A stretch of DNA of 64,000 nucleotides, taken from NCBI RefSeq assembly GCF_012113595.1, contig NZ_CP050831.1, positions 2,542,001 through 2,606,000 of the forward strand, in the 5' to 3' direction. Numbering within the stretch: position 1 is the stretch's first letter; the number at the start of each line of letters is the position of its first letter. A program made the position numbers and the translations under genes. The notes under the pieces were generated by a model. It did not search any database. It was not told the DNA's origin and worked only from the letters and a program-made list of their open reading frames with translations. Of the stretch, positions 19,663-26,578 are shown piece after piece. The stretch comes from Bacteroides faecium. Lineage in GTDB: Bacteria; Bacteroidota; Bacteroidia; Bacteroidales; Bacteroidaceae.

Positions 19663-20991
19663 TTATATTATAGCGCGCCTGCGCTTCTTCTTTTTCTTGC
19701 GCCCATAGCGGAAGGCCGGATCAATGTACTCGTGCGTATGGTCGTCTTCCATAAGCACGGAGAAAATGTCAACGGCACCGAGTGCAGATGTATCAATCAA
19801 GCTGCCGGAAGATTCACTCTGATGATGACTTTGATTTTCCGGCTGCCGGTATTCTGCCCCTTCCTGCTTTTCTTCCGCTTTCGTGTCCCTTTCCTGCCGG
19901 GACGCTTCCTGCTCCGGCACCGGTATCAACCTTTTCCGGTCTGCATCCGGGTTGTTGAACAGTTCGTTGAACACATTGGCCGTAAAGGGCTTGCCCAGAC
20001 GTGAACCGTTAAATACCGTCCGGCCCGCATGGTCTATAAAGGTAATGCCGTAAAGACGTCCATCGGGATTGATACGGTAAATGACTTCTATATCCGCCTC
20101 TTTCAGCCTGCGTGCAAAGTCCTCCTTCGTGCTTATGCCCTGCATGGCTTTGACGACTTCCTTGCGTGTCCTTTCGGCGAGATTGTCTCTCTTTACTTTT
20201 TCAATGGATGCGGCAAACTTCTTTTGCAATGCTTCATAACCGAATACTTTGCCAAACTTACTGGACTTGAAAGGTGTCCCCGCCTGCTGCCCGTCATCGT
20301 CCAAAACTCCGTACATGATGCCGTGGTATTCCTTTCCGTCCACACTTCCCCTTACCTCGTAAGCGGTTACGTTGTACAGATTCAGCAGGGTGTTGTATTC
20401 GGCAAGCGAATGGAAATTGTAACATTCCAGCAAGGTGTGGGCGGTATGCTTTACCTGCATTTTCACATCACCTTTCGGATAGTCCACCTTTTGCAGACTT
20501 ACCAGTTCCCGCTCGCCATGTTCTCCGAGTGTGGGATGAAGCCCGTACTTCACTTCCATTTCACGACAGATGTTCTGTGCCCGGATAGCTTCCCGGTTAT
20601 GGTCTATCTTTTCACCCTGCTCGTTGATGCGTACCGATACGATGTGCATGTGCTTGCGGTTTATGTCTTCGTGCAGCCAGACAATATAAGGCTGGTTCCC
20701 GTACCCGAACTTTTCCATGAACTCCTGCGCTAATACGGTCATCTGTTCCTCCGAGAGAATGTCTTTCGGGGAAGGATTCAATGAGATGTGGATAACCGGC
20801 TTACTTACGTGCGAATTGAGTGCAACGTAAGGCTCGAAAGCCTGTACACAGTTTTCTATCGGAACATTGCCTGAAGTGTCCGCTGCAATTCTGGGGTGTC
20901 ACAATACCTTTGCCGTACCGTCGTCCACCTTTATTTTATTATAGGCTATCACTCCGTAAAATGAACTGCCTGATGTAACATTCGGCACCAT
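19663..20991 (-). CDS. mobB: MobB/BmgA-type relaxase, one in-frame TGA
   Basis: Relaxase that nicks oriT and starts DNA transfer. The full frame starts at 20991 (MVPNVTSGSSFYGVIAYN), giving 442 residues. The SSFYGVIAYN motif and the later histidine-rich HEDINRKHMHIVSV motif (metal-binding triad of MOBP-type relaxases) are present. Codon 31 (20901-20899) is TGA in AKVL-[TGA]-HPRI. Without readthrough the first catalytic motif is separated from the His motif, so activity should be lost. The C-terminal third is charged and low-complexity. It follows mobA by 4 bases. The stop is TAA. Confidence 0.85.
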
Positions 20992-20995
20992 GACA

Positions 20996-21430
20996 TTATT
21001 CCTTTTTAGTAAGATACTCCTTTTCGTACCGCTTCGTAAGTTCGATAACCTGCTTGCATACTTCTTCCAGTTTACGGGTTTCTTCGGCAAGTTTGTAGAG
21101 AAACGCAAGTGATTTCTTCTCTCCGTAAATGGTATGGATGGTCTTTACGCATTGGTTGTAGTTGTTTCCAATTCTTCGGAACTGCTGATAGAAAGCGGTT
21201 AATTGGGCGTAATACTCCTGCGCTTCCTTGTCAATCTTTACGACCTTGAAGTCTCAACCGAAGATACGGGCGAAGATAAATTCGGCCTTGTTCTTCATGC
21301 CGGACTGCTCGAACATGGAGATAAACTTTTCGTTCTCTCCGTCGTTGAGACAAAGATAATAGCGGTGCGTGCGCGGGTCCGCCAGCACCTTACGCCCTGC
21401 GGCGTTACGGATTCTTGTTTCATCTTTCAT
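20996..21430 (-). CDS. mobA: MobA-type relaxosome accessory protein, one in-frame TGA
   Basis: A 144-residue protein of the MobA/MobC relaxosome family, with KNKAEFIFARIFG and the later FRRIGNNYNQ segment characteristic of these ribbon-helix-helix nicking accessories. Codon 59 (21256-21254) is TGA in ARIFG-[TGA]-DFKVVKID. The frame is intact on both sides and ends with TAA, 4 bases before mobB. It is the first gene of the leftward mobA-mobB-mobC operon, next to the hairpin cluster proposed as oriT. The residue at the TGA is variable in homologues, so Trp there is less certain. Confidence 0.78.
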
Positions 21431-21445
21431 AACATGAAAATTTTA

Positions 21446-21623
21446 AAAGGTTCGACTTGGGAGAACCTTTGCCCCCGAAACACCTTTCGGGCGAGACTTT
21501 CAGCGGGTGGAAATATTTTCAACCGCTGAAAGTACACCTCGCTATATGCTGACGCATATTAAAATCCGGCTGGGCCGGATTAAAGGTCTGAAGGGTTTGT
21601 TTTACGTTCTCTTTTCGAGAACG
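21446..21623. other. Five-hairpin cluster upstream of mobA, candidate oriT
   Basis: Five perfect inverted repeats lie in a row: AAAGGTTC/GAACCTTT (21446-21470), CCCGAAA/TTTCGGG (21474-21491), ACTTTCAGCGG/CCGCTGAAAGT (21496-21533), AATCCGGC/GCCGGATT (21563-21581), and CGTTCTC/GAGAACG (21605-21623). Location directly upstream of mobA and the relaxase gene fits an origin of transfer, where such structures are typical. A structured leader RNA of the mob operon is the alternative. Confidence 0.55.
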
Positions 21624-21685
21624 GGCTGCGCTCTCCCGGCGACAAAGGTAGATAGTTTTTTCTGTCCGTGCATCATGGCGTATCA

Positions 21686-21700
21686 CGCCAACACCCGCCA
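21686..21700 (+). promoter_or_regulatory. CGCCAA-N3-CCGCCA motif, copy 2
   Basis: Reads CGCCAA CAC CCGCCA. It lies between mobA and traA, close to the oriT candidate. The flank (TGAATGACTT) resembles that of the copy at 62448 (TGAGCGACTT), so similarity extends beyond the core. Possible operator for the transfer operons. Confidence 0.4.
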
Positions 21701-21769
21701 ATGAATGACTTTGGAACCGGGGGTACTTCATGACTGCTCTTTTTGAGGTTTATTTGTAGCCGGATAGTT

Positions 21770-22190
21770 ATTTAGCCACTTATCCGGATAGATAAAAAGA
21801 TGGTTATCAAGATAACTATGCGGACGGTTTTCTATCCGAATAGCTTTTTGTCTGGATAGCCATTTGATTAAATAAGTTTTCAGATAAGCGTTCATAAGGT
21901 TATCTATCCGCTTATATGTCTATAGATATATAAAGATGTATAGACAAGCAAGTGGATATTCGGATAAATGGACAGGCAAATAGACTATTAGCTAAATACT
22001 TAGATAAACAACCGGATAGCTATGTGGCTACATAGCTGAATAGATAAATAGCTATATAATTGGATAGCTATGTAAGTATGTAGCTAAATAGACAAATAGC
22101 TTCATAGCTAAGTAGCTATATAGCTATAAAGCTAAACAGATAATGAAATGAATGAACGGATAAGTGGATAGGCGTCTATCCGCTAAACTA
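21770..22190. repeat. Degenerate GGATAG/TAGCTAT repeat region upstream of traA
   Basis: About 420 bases without a gene. They are filled with short degenerate repeats of GGATA(G), (T)ATCCG and TAGCTA(T), in both orientations, for example clustered TAGCTATATAGCTATAAAGCTA near 22110-22133. Such a region in front of the ParA-like traA gene could be a centromere-like binding site or the operator region of the transfer operon. Confidence 0.5.
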
Positions 22191-22226
22191 TCAATAAATC
22201 AAATTATTCACTTAAATTAGGTAACA

Positions 22227-22997
22227 ATGGAAAAGAGAAAGAAAACATTATTCGTTTCGTTCGCTACCCAGAAAGGTGGCGTGGGTAAATCAACATTCAC
22301 CATTTATGCGGCATCGTGACTGCATTATGTGAAAGGACTGAATGTAGCTGTGGTAGATTGTGACTATCCGCAGCACTCAATCATCAAACAGAAAAAACGG
22401 GATATGGAAGTGGTAAAGACTGTTCCCGTTTATCAGAGTCTGCTTGTTGAACAGTCGGAACGGCTGAACAAGAGGGCTTATCCGGTTATCGGCAGTAACC
22501 CGGCAGACTGCATGGCGGACTGAAGGGCATTTGAAGACAAAACGGATACGCATTATGACGTGGTGCTGTTCGATCTGCCCGGAACTATGGGTAGCGACGG
22601 GGTTATCGCCGCAATCAGTGCGCTCGATTATCTGTTCGTACCGATAAAGGCAGACCGTCTCGTGCTGGAAAGCACACTGAACTTTGCTACTACCATTAAT
22701 GACCGCCTGATAAAGACCGGCTTGTCTTCTCTGAAAAGGCTGTGTCTGTTCTGGAACATGGTGGATCGAAGAGAACGCACGACATTGTATAACATCTACC
22801 AGCAGGGGTTCTCCCTGTTAGGGCTGGACTGCCTCCAAACACGTATTCCCGTGCGCAGTAACTTCACTAAAGACTTGTCCTCCACGGGCGGCCCCGTTTA
22901 CCGAAGTACGCTGTTCGCTCCCGATGCGGCCTTCACCAGAGAGTGCGGCTTTGATATATTCATGGATGAAGTCATGGGAATACTTAAAAACGAATAG
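22227..22997 (+). CDS. traA: TraA, ParA-type ATPase, two in-frame TGA
   Basis: First gene of the transfer operon, a 256-residue ParA/MinD-type ATPase. Deviant Walker A is ATQKGGVGKST, and a DLPGT Walker B-like motif occurs in VVLFDLPGTMG. Codon 31 (22317-22319) is TGA in YAAS-[TGA]-LHYVKG, and codon 99 (22521-22523) is TGA in CMAD-[TGA]-RAFEDK. Both lie in an otherwise intact frame, and Trp is plausible at both. The start follows GGTAAC in AGGTAACAATGG, the same context as the first micro-ORF. Ends in TAG. With TGA as stop only about 30 residues would be made. Confidence 0.82.
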
Positions 22998-22999
22998 TC

Positions 23000-23494
23000 A
23001 TGGCAAAGAAAACAAACGGACAGAATCCGGTGGACGAAGCGTATCTGCGTAGTCTGATGGCAGGGGGGCCTTCGGAGCCTCCTTCATCTCCGGCCCCTTC
23101 CATTACCGGAGAGAGCGGCGGAAATAGAGCAACCGCTTTATCCGATGAAAAAGGAAAAGCGGATAACAATGTGAATGGAACAGTAAGGGATATTTCCGGT
23201 ACGGATGATACCGACTGTTCGGAATTGGTTACGGATAAACCGTCACCGAAAACGATTCGCACCGCATTGGCCGACTTTATCCGTAAGTTCCTCACACCTT
23301 ATAAATGCGAAGGCAGACAGGGGGTATATATAGACAAGGAACTGCACCAGAAAATATCCGTTATTGTAGGGATTGCCGGTAAACGGCAGTTGACGGTAGG
23401 CAACTATATAGATAATGTATTGAAAGAGCATTTCGAAAAACATGCGGATGAGGTGAAGACCTATCTCCAAAAGAGTTATAACAAAATATTTTAG
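23000..23494 (+). CDS. DUF3408 conjugation protein
   Basis: A 164-residue protein. The N-terminal half is disordered and rich in Pro/Ser/Gly. The C-terminal half (GVYIDKELHQKISVIVGIAG, VGNYIDNVLKEHFEKH) is the DUF3408 helical domain found in TraB/TraC-like proteins of Bacteroides conjugative elements. It begins 2 bases after traA. No Trp residues and no in-frame TGA; ends in TAG. Confidence 0.78.
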   Translation: MAKKTNGQNPVDEAYLRSLMAGGPSEPPSSPAPSITGESGGNRATALSDEKGKADNNVNGTVRDISGTDDTDCSELVTDKPSPKTIRTALADFIRKFLTPYKCEGRQGVYIDKELHQKISVIVGIAGKRQLTVGNYIDNVLKEHFEKHADEVKTYLQKSYNKIF

Positions 23495-23497
23495 GTT

Positions 23498-24436
23498 ATG
23501 GATATACAATCAGGTTACTATGAAGCCGGAATAGTTCTGTTCTGGTTGCTGTTCGCTTATCTGTTCATGGACAAGTTCCTGTTCAGGGGCGGACTCGGCG
23601 AGATATGTTTCGGGAAGATGCGCCGCCGGATGGCAAAAGGTCTGCGGAGCATTGCCGGATGGTTCGATCCGACAAAAGAAGAACCGAAGAAAGGACGCAG
23701 GCGTACGAAAGGAAAAACGGAAAAGAAAGAAGTTCCGGCAGTGGCAGTGCCGGAAGCTGAAGAAAGGATCCACCCAACTGTAAAAGTGGAAATGAAGGGC
23801 AAAGAAAAGGATGAAGTTAAGGAAAAGACAAAAGGCAAGAACATGGAAAAACCGCCCCAAAAACGGCCTGAAACGGACAGCCTTGTCGTTACAAAAAGCT
23901 ATGGTACACGCCAACAGGCGCCAATAAACGCCACCGGTTCCGGGGCTATTGCAGGTAAGGAAAATGCCTCTACTTTTGCTGACAGAAACGAGGAAACAGT
24001 GCCACAGAAGGCTGTACAAGTGCCGCCTGAGCGCATCCCGGATTTGTTCCGGGACAAGCGTGTGGAAGAGTGGCGGGCTTCTGAGACCGGCAGTTCCGGC
24101 AGGCTTGAGGATGATAAGGGACAGACTGAAAACGGTGACGACGTGGATACGGACGAACTGAATGAGGAACTGGAAGATTTGAACTGTGCCCGTGAAGATT
24201 ATCCGGGCGGTGCAGCCGGTATCGGTCCGGAAGAGATTGACCTGATTATCGACCTCTGCAATGGCAAGGATATTCCGACAGACAAACGATTGTCCCTTTT
24301 AAGGGCGATCCACCATATCAAGGATACGCAGATTGAACGCTCGATACTGGAAAGTATCAATGGCAGCGACAGCCGTATCAGCAAATTTCTGGATGAAGCC
24401 GAACATTTGAATGAGGCTGCTCCGGACAGTGACTAA
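23498..24436 (+). CDS. DUF4122/TraD-like membrane-anchored protein
   Basis: A 312-residue protein with one N-terminal transmembrane helix (IVLFWLLFAYLFMDKFLF) followed by a basic, low-complexity cytoplasmic linker and an acidic C-terminal domain. This matches the DUF4122 (TraD-like) conjugation proteins. The N-terminus MDIQSGYYEAG resembles the micro-ORF motif M-x-x-G-Y-Y-D-S-G further downstream. The coding sequence contains a tandem near-match to the CGCCAA-N3-CCGCCA motif around 23909-23932. Confidence 0.65.
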   Translation: MDIQSGYYEAGIVLFWLLFAYLFMDKFLFRGGLGEICFGKMRRRMAKGLRSIAGWFDPTKEEPKKGRRRTKGKTEKKEVPAVAVPEAEERIHPTVKVEMKGKEKDEVKEKTKGKNMEKPPQKRPETDSLVVTKSYGTRQQAPINATGSGAIAGKENASTFADRNEETVPQKAVQVPPERIPDLFRDKRVEEWRASETGSSGRLEDDKGQTENGDDVDTDELNEELEDLNCAREDYPGGAAGIGPEEIDLIIDLCNGKDIPTDKRLSLLRAIHHIKDTQIERSILESINGSDSRISKFLDEAEHLNEAAPDSD

Positions 24437-24458
24437 CCAATAAAAAAAGGAGGTAACA

Positions 24459-24491
24459 ATGGTAAGAGGTTATTTTGATACGGGTTGATAA
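24459..24491 (+). CDS. Micro-ORF 1: nine codons then TGA-TAA
   Basis: Encodes MVRGYFDTG, then TGA at codon 10 (24486-24488) and TAA next. A strong ribosome-binding site (AAAGGAGG) lies 8 bases upstream, so translation is likely. The TGA is in the 3-base loop region of a perfect hairpin, GATACGGGTT-GAT-AACCCGTATC (24477-24499). If TGA is Trp the peptide gains one residue. It belongs to a family of five with TGA always at codon 10. Confidence 0.6.
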
Positions 24492-24549
24492 CCCGTATCA
24501 CTGTAAGGAGAGAGATTCGGTAGAAAACCAACAACAAAACGTATCATCC

Positions 24550-24618
24550 ATGTTTATGACGTATTTCGATTCAAGTTGACAAACGGCGGTTTCCCCCTTA
24601 TGACGGGAAACGTATTAA
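24550..24618 (+). CDS. Micro-ORF 2: nine codons then TGA, extended if read through
   Basis: Encodes MFMTYFDSS, then TGA at codon 10 (24577-24579). With TGA as sense the frame continues through a second TGA (24601-24603) to TAA at 24616-24618, 22 residues in all. A 7-bp hairpin, GTTTCCC/GGGAAAC (24589-24611), has the second TGA in its loop. The ribosome-binding site is weak. Shares the Y-[YF]-D-[ST]-[GS]-TGA pattern with the other four. Confidence 0.5.
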
Positions 24619-24669
24619 CTCCAAAAGAGACAATCATTCCATTAACTTATCCATAAAACGACAGCGGCA

Positions 24670-24732
24670 ATGACAAAAGGCTATTATGATTCGGGATGAC
24701 AGGCCGTTCATGGCATTCACCCGGTAAGGTAA
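24670..24732 (+). CDS. Micro-ORF 3: nine codons then TGA, 20 residues if read through
   Basis: Encodes MTKGYYDSG, then TGA at codon 10 (24697-24699). With TGA as Trp it continues as QAVHGIHPVR to a TAA at 24730-24732. A bulged pairing, CGGGATGA ... TCACCCG, spans the TGA. It lies 31 bases before the radical SAM gene and is therefore a candidate leader peptide or precursor peptide for that enzyme. Confidence 0.55.
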
Positions 24733-24763
24733 CAAGAACTATTCACCATTAAATTTTATCCGT

Positions 24764-25669
24764 ATGAATATAGGACTGGTAGATGTGGACGGACATAACT
24801 TCCCCAATTTTGCACTGATGCGCCTTTCGGCTTACAACAAGGCAAAAGGTTGTCAAGTAGAATGAGCGGAACCGGCGAGACGTTATGACAAGGTGCTGGC
24901 AAGCAAGGTGTTCACCTTCACACCTGACTATGATTACCGGCTACTGGATGCAAGGGAAGTGATAAAGGGCGGAACCGGATATGATATTCCGGGCAGGCTT
25001 CCCGAAGCTGTGGAAAACAGCCGGATGATGGACTATTCCATTTACCCCGAATACCCTTTTTCGCTCCAGTTCTTTTCAAGAGGCTGCATCCGTAAATGCC
25101 CTTTCTGCCTCGTCCGTGAGAAGGAAGGATACATTCAGGCCGTAGAGCCGGTGGAACTGAACCCGAAAGGGAAATGGATTGAGGTGCTGGACAATAATTT
25201 CTTTGCCAACCCGCAGTGAAGGTCGGCAGTGGATTATCTGATGAAAAAGGGGCAACCCGTGAAACTGCACGGTGTGGATGTGAGGATTATGGACGAGGAA
25301 CAGGCCTGGCATCTGAACAGGCTGAAGATGAAGCAGAACATCCATATTGCGTGGGACTTGCCGCAGCTTGATTTGACGGAACGCCTGAAAGAGATGGTAA
25401 AATACGTGAAACCCTACAAGATAACCTGCTACGTACTGATAGGATTCAATTCGACTGTTGAGCAGGACTTGTTCCGGTTGAACGTACTTAGGGAATTGGG
25501 AATCACTCCCTTTGTAATTCCTTTTCGGGATTATGGAAATGAACGAACACCTACCCGTTACGAGCGTGACCTTGCCCGATGGGCGAACCGGATGTGGCTG
25601 TTCAAATCCTCTTCCTTTGAAGACTATACACCCCGCAAGGGATTCAAATGTGGGGAATATCTGAAATAA
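24764..25669 (+). CDS. Radical SAM protein with two in-frame TGA, flanked by micro-ORFs
   Basis: A 301-residue radical SAM enzyme. The N-terminal region (IGLVDVDGHNFPNFALM) resembles the B12-binding-like domain of phage and ICE radical SAM proteins. The Fe-S cluster motif is C108-x3-C112-x2-C115 (CIRKCPFC). Codon 34 (24863-24865) is TGA in CQVE-[TGA]-AEPARRYD, and codon 152 (25217-25219) is TGA in ANPQ-[TGA]-RSAVDYL. Trp is expected at both in relatives. Both lie in an intact frame ending in TAA. Three micro-ORFs precede it and two follow, so it may modify their peptides, but no SPASM or RiPP-recognition domain is visible. Role in conjugation unknown. Confidence 0.75.
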
Positions 25670-25691
25670 ACCGATAAAGACAGTAAAGACA

Positions 25692-25844
25692 ATGAGAAAC
25701 GGCTATTACGATTCGGGATGATTCGCATCCCGCTTTCAAGAGAGAATTAACAAGAATGTTTCACCACCAAATCATGTAACAATGCAAATGGCATATTATG
25801 ACTCCGGCTGATTTCCGGCCGGAACTTACCCCCTGAATCAATAA
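25692..25844 (+). CDS. Micro-ORF 4 and 5: two nine-codon ORFs in one frame joined by TGA readthrough
   Basis: Micro-ORF 4 encodes MRNGYYDSG with TGA at codon 10 (25719-25721). Micro-ORF 5 starts at 25782, encodes MQMAYYDSG and has TGA at its codon 10 (25809-25811). Both are in the same frame, with no stop other than the two TGAs up to TAA at 25842-25844, so readthrough gives a 50-residue product. Hairpins surround each TGA: CGGGATG/CATCCCG (25714-25732) and TCCGGC/GCCGGA (25803-25823, TGA opening the loop). The readthrough stop lies only 6 bases before the terminator-like hairpin in front of traE. Confidence 0.55.
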
Positions 25845-25850
25845 ACCATA

Positions 25851-25906
25851 AGCGGCTGCGGGCTGCCTATGGGGATAGTGAAAGGGGGCAGTCCGTGGCT
25901 TTTTTA
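25851..25906 (+). terminator. Terminator-like hairpin between micro-ORF 5 and traE (candidate attenuator)
   Basis: The left arm AGC...CGGGCTGCC (25851-25867) pairs with GGCAGTCCG..GCT (25887-25900), a 9-bp core with one G-U and an outer 3-bp part, followed by TTTTTT. It sits inside the transfer operon, 26 bases before traE, where a constitutive terminator would block all downstream tra genes. A ribosome finishing at 25844 after reading UGA could block the left arm, whereas one released at 25811 would not. Confidence 0.55.
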
Positions 25907-25931
25907 ATCACCTAAAAAATCACGGAAACAA

Positions 25932-26231
25932 ATGAAAAAGAAAAGATTGATTATGATGCTGGCCGCTGTTGCGGCGGCAAGTGCGGCAATGGCGCAAGGA
26001 AACGGGCAGGCAGGTATCACCGAAGCGACACAACTCGTGACCGGATATTTCGATCCCGGCACAAAACTGATTTATGCAATCGGTGCTGTAATCGGCCTCG
26101 TCGGTGGAGTCAAGGTATATCAGAAGTTCAGTTCGGGCGACCCCGACACGAGTAAAACTGCCAGTTCGTGGTTCGGAGCCTGTATCTTTCTGATAGTCGC
26201 CGCCACCATTCTGAGGTCGTTCTTCCTCTAA
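25932..26231 (+). CDS. traE: TraE (DUF4134), pilin-like membrane protein
   Basis: A 99-residue VirB2-like protein with a signal peptide ending in AMAQ and two transmembrane helices (LIYAIGAVIGLVGGVKVY and ACIFLIVAATILRSFF). It matches DUF4134/TraE of Bacteroides conjugative elements. Its single Trp is TGG. First gene after the terminator-like hairpin, followed by traF at 23 bases. Confidence 0.85.
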   Translation: MKKKRLIMMLAAVAAASAAMAQGNGQAGITEATQLVTGYFDPGTKLIYAIGAVIGLVGGVKVYQKFSSGDPDTSKTASSWFGACIFLIVAATILRSFFL

Positions 26232-26254
26232 AAACATAAAAAAGACAATAACTT

Positions 26255-26575
26255 ATGGCTGATTTTGAAATAAATAAAGGGGTGGGTCGTGAAGTTGAGT
26301 TCAAGGGACTCCGGGCACAATACCTGTTTATTTTCGCCGCCGGCCTGCTTGCCGTATTCGTGATGTTCGTCATCATGTATATGGCGGGCGTCGGACAGTG
26401 AATCTGCATCGGTTTCGGAGTATCGGCGGCTACGATACTGGTATGGCTGACCTTTACGCTGAACCGCAAATACGGCAGCCACGGGCTGATGAAGCTGTTC
26501 GCGGCCCGGCAGCATCCCCGGAGAATCCTCTCACGAAAACGTATCACACGTCTGATCAACAAACAACAATCGTAA
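26255..26575 (+). CDS. traF: TraF (DUF4133), one in-frame TGA
   Basis: A 106-residue VirB3-like inner-membrane protein. MADFEINKGVGREVEFKGL is the standard DUF4133 N-terminus, followed by two transmembrane segments. Codon 49 (26399-26401) is TGA in AGVGQ-[TGA]-ICIGFG between the two helices. Relatives have Trp at this site (DQWVCIGFG-like), so this is one of the clearest Trp-to-TGA positions. A normal TGG occurs 15 residues later (LVWLTF). Ends in TAA, 3 bases before traG. Confidence 0.85.
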
Positions 26576-26578
26576 ATT

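Noticed and set aside
21446..21470. Possible tRNA-like T-arm (AGGTTCGACTT) as part of a UGA suppressor tRNA
   Set aside because: No acceptor stem, anticodon loop with TCA or D-arm could be fitted around it; it is one of five simple hairpins.
21770..22190. CRISPR array
   Set aside because: Repeats are short, degenerate and irregularly spaced, with no spacer-like units or cas genes.
24486..25811. Selenocysteine insertion at the TGAs, because hairpins follow several of them
   Set aside because: The larger genes have TGA where Trp is expected, not Cys; no selA/selB/selC genes are seen here, and hairpins are absent at most of the other TGA sites.
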